From Leishmania mexicana MHOM/GT/2001/U1103 (taxonomy: Eukaryota; Euglenozoa; Kinetoplastea; Trypanosomatida; Trypanosomatidae), in the NCBI RefSeq assembly GCF_000234665.1, contig NC_018338.1:784084-848083 (forward strand): 64,000 nucleotides of DNA. The letters are read 5' to 3'. The number at the start of each line of letters is the position of its first letter. Position 1 is the stretch's first letter. The position numbers and the translations under genes are program-made. Below the pieces are notes generated by a model that saw only the letters and a list, made by a program, of their open reading frames with translations, was not told the origin of the DNA and searched no databases. This document shows positions 1 through 9,464 of this stretch, one piece after another.

Positions 1-491
1 CATCGCTCTCCGCGGCCGCGTCGCTTGGTGGGGGAAGTGGGGGCAGCGCGTTCGGCGCTCTCGCTGCTTCTGTCGAAGCGTCTCCGTCACCACCGCCACC
101 AACTGCGCCTTCGGTTTTCGCGGCTTCTCCCTTGGCGGCGCCGCCGCCGCCGCATGAGCCGTTTTCGGCAAGGACGACACCCGCCTTTGCCAGCCACACT
201 GCGCTTCAAGAGCAGCGGCCGTTGAACACTGCCCCGGCTTCCCCTTTTCAGCCCAACGTCGCTGCATCAGCTGCAGCCGCACAGCAGCAGCTAGGCACGA
301 CTACGGCCCCCCTTCACTTTGTGGACTTTGAACGGTCGCTTGGGCAGAAGTTGTCGAACGGTGAATGGCGCCGCGCTCGCAGTAAGGCTGATGAGGCGCA
401 GGACGTGAAGCGCGCGCTTGCGCGGTACGACCTGGTGCTGCCAACAGATAAATTTGACAAGGAGATCGAGAAAGCACTGTATGGAAGCTGA
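1..491 (+). CDS. 3' end of a hypothetical low-complexity protein (5' truncated by the window)
   Basis: The frame starting at base 3 is open from the window edge to a TGA at 489-491, so only the C-terminal ~162 residues are visible and the start lies outside. The visible part begins with Gly/Ser/Ala and Pro-rich sequence and an Ala/Gln patch. It ends in a more ordered, charged region (about the last 60 residues, from the PLHFVDFERSLGQK segment onward) that is probably helical. I recognise no domain. The base composition and codon use resemble those of the other genes here, and the stop is followed at once by T-rich non-coding DNA, which supports a real gene end. Function unknown. Confidence 0.75.
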   Translation, partial: SLSAAASLGGGSGGSAFGALAASVEASPSPPPPTAPSVFAASPLAAPPPPHEPFSARTTPAFASHTALQEQRPLNTAPASPFQPNVAASAAAAQQQLGTTTAPLHFVDFERSLGQKLSNGEWRRARSKADEAQDVKRALARYDLVLPTDKFDKEIEKALYGS

Positions 492-1557
492 GCGCGTCTG
501 CCATATCTCTCGTGCGCGTGCGTGCGTGCGTAGACGTCCTCTCTCAACGACGTGGCAGGAGAAGGCGAATAGCATGATGTGTTGGATTTCTGCGTATGTG
601 TACCTTTTTTGGGGGGTTGCCGAGGTGCGATGCCGACGCACAGTCGCTGCTCAAAGCCGAAGAGAAAAACGACGAAACACATCAGCGACTTGCTGTCTGA
701 TGAACTTGCATGGTCGACACAGCCACGATACGAATACCCACGATGCATGAGGACAGCGTGAGTTGAACGCTCCTCCCTTTCCCCCAATACCATGATGACA
801 GAACACTAATGACTTTTCTCTCGCGTTTTTTTTTCTTGCCAACCGATCATGCATCCCATTCACCTCAAATCTTTAATACCTTCACGCATCTTTTTTCATG
901 TCTTGGGGTGCGTTCGCGCATGAACATCAAAGAGGTGGCAGAACGCAACACACACACACACAGATAAACTCGAAAACGGGCAGCCATCGTTGCAGTGTCG
1001 CCGTCTTCATTAGAGTACACCTTTTCTGCTCTTTCCCCCTCTCTCATCTTACCACTTCCTCTCATTTTTTTTCGTGGATAACGGTTGTTGCTGCCCCTTT
1101 GTCCGTCGTTGCCTGTCTTCGCTCTGCCCCCGGAGCGCTCGGAGGAGCTTGTCGTGGGATTTAACTCTTTTAGGATTGTTGCTGGCCGGCATCTCAGGGA
1201 TTGGGTACGACTCCAAAGGCCTCCGAACGGTGTGCTCCTGTGAGGCCGCTGCTACGGTCGACGTGGCGCACGCGCGCGACTTTTGATGCCGTGTCATCTG
1301 TTCGCTTGACCAACACAACACACATGCACGCACTCCGGCCCCACCACGCACCGCAGCAGTGCCATCATTGACTTTTTTCTCCCCCCCCCTCTCCCTCGTA
1401 GCCGCCCTTTCCGTCTTCCACGTCTTTTTTCTTCAATTTTATCCTTTTTTCTCTTCCGCTTTTGTTGTGCACGCGTGAGAGGGCCCCTACCGCTGACGGG
1501 GTGCATGGGTGCGCACCTGCTTTCCGTCTTCGCCTTCGGCGCCCACAAACGTTCAGA
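492..1557 (+). other. Intergenic: 3' UTR of the partial gene and 5' UTR of the next
   Basis: No believable ORF. Contains T-runs, a short CA repeat near 950-962 and a strong pyrimidine region from about 1363 to 1465. The first AG after the last tract (1478-1479) is a good spliced-leader acceptor candidate and would give a 5' UTR of about 78 nt for the gene starting at 1558. Confidence 0.7.
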
Positions 1558-3075
1558 ATGCCCGTATCCACGCCCTCTGCGCCACCGCTTCGCCCAACCT
1601 CCAACAGCGTCAGAAACCCCACTGCGCTGGACGATCTCAAGCTGCAGTACACGATCGAGGAGGTGCGCAAACGGTTTTCCGACATCTCGATGGCCGACAT
1701 GCTTGCAGTGCTGAGCACGCTCCTGACCGATCCGCGCATCCGCGAGTGCGGCGGGGAGCAAACCGGTGGGGCCATGAAGAACGGCTTTCACGGACTTCCT
1801 CTCGCGCTGGAACTGAAGCAAAACAGCGCAAGTTCTCCCACAGGACGAAACTGGGCCAGTCACTTTCAGCAGCAGGCGAACGCAAGCTCGTCCATCACGG
1901 CGAGTGAGCTGAGCCCGCGGGACTGGAGCACGAGAAGCTTTGAGATGGACGAAGTACCACTGTTTAAGGCGCCGGTCCCTTCGCGGCTGAGCCCGGTGTG
2001 GACCACCATTGTCGCCTCCATCCTCGACAACGCGCGCCAGTATCGTGAGTCCGCCGACGAACACCGCACCGTCGTGGACAGGGTGCAACTGTCAATCAAG
2101 GATCGGTTCGAGGACGCGAGCGTTGAGGCGGCGGAGGGTGAGAAGATGCATGCCGCGACAGGCTCCGCCGCTTGCGATCCCCCTGCGTGGCTTGCGACAC
2201 TGACGCAGGTGCGCCGCCTGGCTGAAAACGTGTGCCACAGCAAATACGACGCCGTGTACAAGCGACTCTGTAGCGAGGCTGCAGAGGAGGGCGGCAAGGG
2301 AGTGGACACGCCAGCGTTTATTCTGCACGAGGAGGACAGCACCATAGCGCCATCCTCCGTCGTGGCAGGACAGTCGGTGCACCGCGCCGCGGCCGGGCCA
2401 ATGGGTATACCGCCCTTCTCCCTTGTGATTCAGTGCGGACGCGACGGCCGCGGAACAGAGGTGTCCAGTTCGCTTCTCAACATCGACCTTGACGCTCGCG
2501 ACTGCGGCACGCGTGGCAGCGGCTTGGAGAGCAGCAGCGCCTCTTTTGTCGTCGGCTGCGAGTGGTTTCAGTGGGTCTTCCTCGTCCAAAGCACGCTGGC
2601 GTGTCAGACTGAGCCCTACCCAGAAGTGGAAGATGGGGCCGCAGGCAAGAATGCCGAAGCTGTCGCTGCGGAGCAGCAAAAGTGGCGACAACGGCACTGC
2701 ACCGTGCAGCTTCTCTACCCCTCTGAGGCCGGTTTTTCAGACGGCTCTGATGAATCCTCGGGCCTGCGTTCTGCCGACGCTGAGTATGAACTGAGTGCGC
2801 AGCACGTCGTGCTTTCCTCGCTGCTTGGAGTGGCCATGCGCGTGTGGTGTCAGAGCCACCCGCACATCGTCGCGCAAGTGCTTCAGCTGGAGGAGGACAC
2901 CTATCCATGGCATATCTACGACGGATCTCTCTTCTGGTCCGCGTGGCCCCTGAGCGATCCGGCGGCACAGGGTCAGAGCGAGTGCGCTGTGGCAAGCGAC
3001 TCGATACCGATCCCGCTTCTCCCGGGTGAGTGCTTCGCACATGAATCGGATGTAAAGGAAGAGGACGACCACTAA
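1558..3075 (+). CDS. Conserved-type hypothetical protein, 505 aa
   Basis: The frame is open upstream of 1558, but the first in-frame ATG is at 1558-1560 (MPVSTPSAPP...), downstream of a strong polypyrimidine tract and AG, so I start it there; the stop is TAA at 3073-3075. The N-terminus is Pro/Ser-rich. Residues ~25-60 look helical (TIEEVRKRFSDISMADML...). A second helical region around residues 140-215 contains conserved-looking Trp and Leu positions. The C-terminal half has several Trp residues and acidic stretches and ends in EEDDH. There is no signal peptide, membrane segment or catalytic motif that I recognise. Coding character is clear from length, GC-rich third positions and the contrast with the spacers. 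Function unknown. Confidence 0.85.
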   Translation: MPVSTPSAPPLRPTSNSVRNPTALDDLKLQYTIEEVRKRFSDISMADMLAVLSTLLTDPRIRECGGEQTGGAMKNGFHGLPLALELKQNSASSPTGRNWASHFQQQANASSSITASELSPRDWSTRSFEMDEVPLFKAPVPSRLSPVWTTIVASILDNARQYRESADEHRTVVDRVQLSIKDRFEDASVEAAEGEKMHAATGSAACDPPAWLATLTQVRRLAENVCHSKYDAVYKRLCSEAAEEGGKGVDTPAFILHEEDSTIAPSSVVAGQSVHRAAAGPMGIPPFSLVIQCGRDGRGTEVSSSLLNIDLDARDCGTRGSGLESSSASFVVGCEWFQWVFLVQSTLACQTEPYPEVEDGAAGKNAEAVAAEQQKWRQRHCTVQLLYPSEAGFSDGSDESSGLRSADAEYELSAQHVVLSSLLGVAMRVWCQSHPHIVAQVLQLEEDTYPWHIYDGSLFWSAWPLSDPAAQGQSECAVASDSIPIPLLPGECFAHESDVKEEDDH

Positions 3076-3167
3076 TTAGTAGACACCCCGCGCGGTGCCA
3101 GGCACGTCTTCCGCGTTTTTTTTTTTGCGCCGCCTTGGGCTGCTGGTTTTCCGCTCGCTCCCGCGTA

Positions 3168-3520
3168 AAACATGCGGGCGGGGGTCCGCCCCCTGCCCCG
3201 TCCCCCAGGGGGCAACCGGGTGGCCCGGGGACGAACGCCCCACATGCGAGGGGCCAGCCAACCCCGCGGGCGGCCGCCGGCAGGGGGTGGCTTGGTCCCC
3301 ACCAGGCCACCCCGGCACGACCTCCGCCCGGCAGGCCCGGGCCCCCCCGCGCCGGGGGGGGGGCAGGCCGGAACGCGGCGCCCCAGGCGATGCCCAAACC
3401 GCGTGCGGGGCGAAAGCGCGCCCGCCGCCGCAGGCCACCCCGGCGCAACACCAACCAGAACCCCGACACCGACAGCGACACACCGCCCTGCCCACCCTGC
3501 TCCGTTGATGCTTTGCCCTG
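3168..3520. other. Extreme G+C block, origin uncertain
   Basis: G and C runs dominate both strands. I counted 50 G/C in the 60 bases from 3181 and 53 of 60 from 3301. It includes a C7-GCGCC-G10 near-palindrome around 3340-3362. Frames are open on both strands simply because stop codons are rare in such DNA; the translations are only Pro/Gly/Ala/Arg. The flanks are ordinary T-rich 3' UTR. Either a real GC-rich insertion or a low-quality or misassembled stretch. Confidence 0.5.
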
Positions 3521-6238
3521 ATACAAAGGTGGCCCCCCCTCCGCCGAGAGGACCGCCGAAGGAAGGCGCTGAGCGAAAAAATGACAAGGTCAAGCCGCTG
3601 CCGAAGACGTTTGAGGAGGAGGGCCAAGCACTTTTTTTCCTTTCCCACTTCCCCTTCCAGCTTCCCGTGGACGCGTAGTGTTGCAGCGGGCCAAACCCTG
3701 AGCACTCGTTGATAGGACAACAAGCTGTTGCTGCTCTGGGAAGGTGGCACGTGAGCAGCCTTGGCGTCACGTGTCTTGCTATCAGTTTGATCTGAAAAAA
3801 AAAAGCAGCGAAAGTTTGAGGGTCTCGCTATCTGTGCTTTTCTACCTTCGCCTAAGCGCGCCGTTGTGAGGCTTCAGCTCACGTTGATCAGCCATGCGAA
3901 AAAAAAAACTCTTAATGCCCGCAGTCTATGACTTTCTCACTGAGGTGCAGGACGATGCAGAAACTCTGTCTTCGGTCGTGTTGCAGTCACTGAAAGGTAG
4001 TAAACTATGGTGATCGGACAAACTTTCAACAGAGGATAATGGCAGTGAATACGCGCTGCTAACGCACAATTGCGGGCCTTTTGTGCTTTTCTGGAAGCGA
4101 TGTTAACGCGAACTCCATAGGCAAGCATGCCTAAAAGTATGGCATACTCGTTGGCACCCCCACCCCCCACAGAGCAGCTGCCGCGTTGGATAGTGGTACT
4201 TTTACTCATCAAAACAGATGTTGAGGATAGCACCCACTGACCTCTCCTAGGATGACCACCACACCTGGTCAAGCTTCATTTCCACGTGAGAAACAAGCAG
4301 CGACATATTTCAACGAAGTGCTTCTTGCTCTTTTCTTTCATGCGTAGATACTGTGATTGACGTACCTCTCTGGAGCAGCCATGTGGGAAGTCAAGCGCTT
4401 ATCGGTGGCGGCGCGCGGAAGCTCCGAACTAGTGGGCTCAGCTGCAGTGCTTGCTAGAAGACTGTCCATGTTTTCTTTTTTCTTCTAGGTGTCCCAAGAA
4501 TTGGGCATCATAGCTTTAATGTTGCAAAGGCCGCCCCAGGGCTTAGGCTGAGTAAGCCATAGTTATAGGTGCAAATGTATTTTCCCTGCTACTCTTGGAG
4601 GGATAAAATGGCTAGTCTGTTTGCATGTTTTGGCTCACTTATCGCAATCGAATGACCTCATGCTCGGTTGAATGGACGGTTACGGAATGTCTCGGCTTGA
4701 GAACGGTGTTAGTGAGACCACCTCATTTTTTCATCTGACCGCCAGCACGCGACAGAGGTTTACGTTGCACTCAGTTTGTTGACTGAGTCCCTGTCAATAC
4801 TGTCTTCCAGCTTCCTTGTGTGTCTTTTTCACCCGCAAGCCCGCGCATAGCGCCATCCAGACTGAGCAGATTCAAACATGTTTTTTTTGCTGTGAATGGA
4901 GGATCCTAACATTGTGCATTCCACCCCGTGCGAATGGGTTTCTGTTATGCGTTGTTTTGTCTGTGTGAAGATCCTTGAAGCGCTAGTGGAACGGCAGAGC
5001 GGCACTGGAGCCACCAGCTTCCTAATAGCCGAGAGCTTACTGGAACTTCTTCTGTGGCAAGAAGAGTTGGCTATGCTGTCCTTCTTCGCTGAGAGCTGCT
5101 GTGTTGAGTGCACTCGGTGATGGAGCGCACTTTCATGGGAATCCCTGATTTGGTTGGTACCACGAAAGAGGAAGACTAATAAGGTTTGGTTTGTCTTGGT
5201 GACTCAACACCCCCTTTTTGCGTGTTGGTGGATGAGCACGCATCAGAAGCAAGTGCTTGGTCTTTCAACTGATTGTGCTTTTCTACACGACTCCTCCACG
5301 AAGCACCTTATGCCAGCATTTCCCTCTTCCGCCACCCGCGCATGCGCACTAGGAAGCAACAGCAACCTGGGCCTAGAGCTCTGGACGCACGAAACCAAGG
5401 TGTCTGTACGTGGTATCTCACAGGCGCGCTAGGCGTTGCATCTGGTGACTCTAGCACTTTGTTGTCCTTCAACTCTCAATGCGTATGCTGGACAGAGATA
5501 GCACTTACCAGTAAAAAAAAACATTTTTGTTCTTTTCATTTGCAAATTCCTCCCGCGGCTCTTTGTGGATGAACGGTCGTAAAAACTGCAATGTAAGCTT
5601 CAGATAATCTGATTCTCGGCCTTGGGGCCATCCTTTTTCATAATCGGCAAATTAAGGGCACTTCCTCTGCTCATCAGTTTGCTTCGTTTTGCGGTCAGAC
5701 TTGGGTCCAGCTTGCAATTTCTACTTTATTTCACTCTGTGTTTCTTTGCGCTCAGGAAGTTATTAGCTGACGCTGGACGGAATTTTTTTCTTGAAGGCTG
5801 GAGACAAGAATGAAAGGGGGGAGGGGCTGATCGAAAAAGAATATGATTATGAGGAGAGAGTCAACGTGCTATCCACAATTCCGGCTCAATGCGTCACCGA
5901 CTGTTTGTCCTTGCCTCATTTTCGTCCCTCTATTTATTTCAGATTTGAAGAAATCGAGCCATTTTAAGCATTTCATTTTCGCCCACTCACACCCTTGATT
6001 ACCCACCATAACAGAGATCCTTTGGCGACGGGAAAAGGGGGATGCCGAGGTCTACTTATTCACTTGTGGTGCTATCGAGACCACGAGAGGAGGGATACCA
6101 GATTGACATGCTCTTCAGCGGAAATAGGGAACTCACCGGTTAGACCAAGTTGGGCGCATGCATTGGAATACATCATGCTTATCTTTGGATATCGTCCTCT
6201 CGTTTCAGTCTCTTTCTATTCTCTGTTGCAGTCTAACT

Positions 6239-6778
6239 CTCTGATGACAAGAGGCGCCTCAGCGTAGTAACAGGTATAGTGCCAACTCTGTGTGGGTACC
6301 AGGCGGCTCCTCTCCTTGCCACTGCACAGCCACATCTGGCGGTGACAGGGCCGAGTGCCTACGACACGGGGAGGTCAGAACGATGCGTGGCCACTGATAT
6401 ACTTGCGGTGAGGTCCTAGATAATGTTGCGTCGGAGTGATCTTCGACAATGAGCGCGCTTGCTCCACCCGTGTGATGGGCAACGTCTCAGCGTGACTCAA
6501 ACCTATCTCACCTATACCTGAATGCTCTACTGGTGTGGAGAGCTTGAGTATCACACTAAGTAAAGCACCAGGTTACGGCCTGCCTGATGGGGGAGTCGGA
6601 CCGAGGCGACCTGCGGGGCCGTGCTGGGACGGGTTGGCGAGGGTTGCGCCAGCGCATCTCTACGGCTGCTTGCCGCTACGAGGGGGCCTTTGGCATGCGG
6701 GGTGTATTTCAGTTTGATTCGTGTCTTCTATGACAGAGAATGGACATGTTCACTCACACGCAAAGAAAAACAAAAACT
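6239..6778 (+). mobile_element. Degenerate SIDER-like short retroposon
   Basis: The element begins with a 5' hallmark resembling the Pr77 signature of trypanosomatid ingi/L1Tc retroposons. CTCTGATGACAAG is followed by GGCGCCTCAGCGTAG and a GGTACCAGG-type tail, and this aligns with the hallmark at 55821. The body is GC-rich relative to its AT-rich surroundings (notably 6590-6710). It ends in an A-rich stretch at 6763-6777. The ~540 bp length fits the usual ~0.55 kb of Leishmania SIDERs. It lies in the spacer after the 1558-3075 gene. SIDERs in 3' UTRs are known to lower mRNA stability (SIDER2) or act on translation (SIDER1). Boundaries are approximate and the subfamily is not certain. Confidence 0.6.
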
Positions 6779-7017
6779 GGTTTCTCCTTGAATAGGAAAA
6801 AAACCTGAGTGCGAACTGATGTGTGACGCATGCATCGTCCTTTGTCTTTTCCTTTCGTCTGACGGTTTTGACTCGGCGCACATGCAGTGAAAAGACTTCC
6901 AAAGAAGACAATGCCTATCAACGTTGCTTTTTTTTTTCTGCAAGTTGCGGTCTCAATGACTGATAGAAAATTATGTGTTGGGGTGCCTACACTTTTTTCT
7001 TCCCTAAAATTCGTCAT

Positions 7018-7060
7018 GTCTCTCTCTTTTTTGCCGTTGTCCATTCAACTGCCTTAAAAG
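7018..7060 (+). promoter_or_regulatory. Candidate polypyrimidine tract and spliced-leader acceptor for the LYR/lipase gene
   Basis: A T/C-rich tract at 7018-7042 is followed by the first AG at 7059-7060, 52 nt before the ATG at 7112. This is inferred from the usual trypanosomatid arrangement, not mapped. Confidence 0.5.
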
Positions 7061-7111
7061 CAGAACCTGTGGTGACTCTTATTCCCATATTTTAATGTTT
7101 AGCGTGCGAGT

Positions 7112-8752
7112 ATGTCGCTTCGACTGGAGTCCATACGAGTGTACCGCGAACTTTATCGCGCTGCGTCACGGTCGGCACGGGAATGCGCGCTGTACAACAG
7201 TTCAGGTTTACTTGACTACGTCTCTCGGCGTTTTGGACAGGAGGCAGAGACGCAGAATCGCCAGCTCGCAAATGCTCTGCGAACTTTGGAGCGAGGCACC
7301 GGCGATCAGGGGTCGAAAAGGCGGAGCGGTGCGGCAGATGGCCGCGCCCAAGCAAAGTTACTACAGCAGTATCAAATGTACATCTCCATGCAAATCGATC
7401 GTGCTCGCGCCCTTGCGAAGGCTCTCTACATGGCGCCGGGCAATGTCCAACTGACATCAGTGCTTCAGGTTCTCTCCGCTGGTGTTGGGAACCGGTCGTA
7501 TCAGCAAATGATGGAGTCTAGCATTCTCTCGTTTCTTGAGCACGAAGCTAAGAAAGTTTCTCACAACGAAGCTGCAGAGGACATGACTAGCGAGCGTCAA
7601 AATCGGATTATGCTGCAGGCGCTCTTGCCGTATGCGGAGCGACTGCTACTTGTTCATCGTACAGCTGTGGGTGAGCAAAATCGGGTGAGCTCACTGATTT
7701 ATCTGACGCCTTGGCAAGTGACAGAGTCTATAATTGGCAGTCGAAGTGGTGTATCTGCCGTGCATCTTCGCGTCGGTCGTGATCACTTAGTGGTCGAAGT
7801 GGACGAGACTTACAACAAACAAGTGGTGTACATTTGCTGCACCCAGCAGGATGGGGGCGACTCGGGCAGCTACGAGTGGGCGCAGGAGGTAGAACGTGTA
7901 GAGATAAGCGAAAGTGAGGAGGTTCAAAAGACGATGTTTCACAGCCAGTACCTATTTATGGCAACTCGCATTTGTGACACTCTTCTTCACGACTCTCCCC
8001 TGCACCCTACGCGCAGCACTGTTGTGATTGGCCACGCTGTTGGCGGGGCGGTAGGCTTGGTGCTGTCACTTTTGCTCACTCAACGGGGATTCGAGGTGTC
8101 GAATACGATTTCTCTCGGCGCACCAAAATCGTTGCAGGGGACGCTGGAGCGCTACGTTGCAGCGATTAATCCGATTCGGGTAGTACTAGCGGGCGACCCG
8201 CTAGTGGAGCTTCCTATCACGGGTGCCGAAGGGGCACCATTTGTCCACATCGGCGAAATTCTTCTTTTGTCGCCAGCGAATTCGTCAAGCGATACCTTAG
8301 CTGCAGCAGATACGTCTGGATGCGAGAGTGACGACAATGTTGTGTCTGACGCGCCATCCTCCCCGAGGGTAGACAGTTTTACCGCTGAGTCTCTTAGTGT
8401 TGTGATGGCGGACTCTGATGGCATGCCTTGTGCAAATGGAAGTGCTGATGTCCCTTCCGCAGCTGCATCTGTTTCTTTCAGCAAGGCAGACGAGGCTCTC
8501 GCTGAGGGAGAGAGCAGTGAAGAAGAAGAAATGACCGAGATACTGCGTGTTGCTGCGCAGCGATACCACGATCACTTTTTGGTGGAGCATTATGTGCGGC
8601 ATTTGAAAGACCCGTCGGTGGTGCTGACGTACGCTGAGGGGGATGAGGTGTGGGATGAGGGAGACTACGAAGACCTAAAACGGAAGAGTGCTCGCGAACT
8701 CTCAGTGACTTTGGAGGAGCGTCGCATTCGCGATCTTCGCGGGCCACTGTGA
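7112..8752 (+). CDS. LYR-motif protein fused to a class 3 lipase-like domain with a lost nucleophile
   Basis: 546 aa from ATG 7112 to TGA. Residues 1-45 carry a typical LYR-family start (MSLRLESIRVYRELYR, with L14-Y15-R16). LYR proteins usually serve mitochondrial Fe-S or respiratory complex assembly. The middle and C-terminal part reads like an alpha/beta-hydrolase of the class 3 lipase family. It has a strand and nucleophile elbow VVIGHAVGG at residues ~304-312, then SLGAPKSL, then VVLAGDPLVELP with D362 at the usual acid position, and a late His (H486 or H488 in RYHDHF). The elbow should be GHSxGG, but residue 309 is Ala, so ordinary lipase activity is unlikely. An acidic Ser-rich insertion (~395-475) separates the Asp and His regions. 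The fold assignment is by eye. A role as a scaffold or regulator is inference. Confidence 0.85.
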   Translation: MSLRLESIRVYRELYRAASRSARECALYNSSGLLDYVSRRFGQEAETQNRQLANALRTLERGTGDQGSKRRSGAADGRAQAKLLQQYQMYISMQIDRARALAKALYMAPGNVQLTSVLQVLSAGVGNRSYQQMMESSILSFLEHEAKKVSHNEAAEDMTSERQNRIMLQALLPYAERLLLVHRTAVGEQNRVSSLIYLTPWQVTESIIGSRSGVSAVHLRVGRDHLVVEVDETYNKQVVYICCTQQDGGDSGSYEWAQEVERVEISESEEVQKTMFHSQYLFMATRICDTLLHDSPLHPTRSTVVIGHAVGGAVGLVLSLLLTQRGFEVSNTISLGAPKSLQGTLERYVAAINPIRVVLAGDPLVELPITGAEGAPFVHIGEILLLSPANSSSDTLAAADTSGCESDDNVVSDAPSSPRVDSFTAESLSVVMADSDGMPCANGSADVPSAAASVSFSKADEALAEGESSEEEEMTEILRVAAQRYHDHFLVEHYVRHLKDPSVVLTYAEGDEVWDEGDYEDLKRKSARELSVTLEERRIRDLRGPL

Positions 8753-9464
8753 AGCTCTCCATCACAAAGCTCGTCAGGTTGACTTCTTGCTCTGCTTCTC
8801 TGATTGATGTGCAGGTGGATGCTTGCTAATGTCGCTCTGCCGATTTCGACGGTGTATCGGATCTGTAAGATGGAGCGCTGAATCGCAAAAAAAGAAAGAA
8901 ATCTCAGTTTGGAAGGACGCAATAGCTGATCAGTTTTTTTTCCCCTTCTTCACAGTGCACCTTGATGACAACCACAGAACTTACCGCCATTATAAATTTC
9001 ACCATAAAGCTCAATGGAGCTGCGGATGAGGGTTTCTTTGAAGGCGGCGAAAAATGCTGAAATACGTTTCTCACACTCTGATGTCGCTGTGGGTGGAGCA
9101 CTTTTGCGTGCCAGGAGGGGCTGTGTGGCTTCGCGACAGAAGCATGCATAGTTCTGTTTCCTTTTCTGTGCAGCATCCAGTAACGGGGGGCTACACGAGG
9201 ACGAACTCGACCTCGCAAACTCTTCTAATCGACAGTCATATTCTCCCTTCGTTTTTCTTTTTTTTTGTGTCCTGTGCTGCACTTAACACGCTCATATCAA
9301 CCGAACACACACGCAGTTTTTTTTTAATTCTGTGAGTCGTGTTCAGCGCGCCTTTGATAACCTCTCTTATCTTTTACCCCAGCGATCAGGAGCACCTATA
9401 CAACACTCACGCATACCTATACCCGGCTATTTTCATCTCGGATCAAAGAGAAGCAGGCGAGAAA
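8753..9464 (+). other. Intergenic 3' UTR/5' UTR
   Basis: T-rich and A/T-rich spacer with no coding signal. Several pyrimidine tracts (around 9245-9270, 9316-9326 and 9362-9380) precede AGs, including 9381-9382. The spliced-leader site for the next gene is therefore ambiguous. Confidence 0.6.

Larger units (their letters stand above)
3076..7111 (+). other. 4 kb gene-free region with extreme-GC block, AT-richer DNA and a SIDER-like element
   Basis: No ORF here has coding character. It starts with a block of very high G+C (about 3168-3520). From about 3780 the sequence is unusually AT-rich for this chromosome; for example the 60 bases from 6901 have 23 G/C. The retroposon-like element at 6239-6778 is listed separately. 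The last part is the 5' flank of the next gene: a T/C tract at 7018-7042 and an AG at 7059-7060. The rest (about 3780-6238) holds nothing I can identify and may be decayed sequence. Confidence 0.6.

Noticed and set aside
3072..3770. Long open frames on both strands in the GC-rich block
   Set aside because: Translations are Pro/Gly/Ala/Arg low complexity on both strands and arise because stop codons are rare in such GC-rich DNA.
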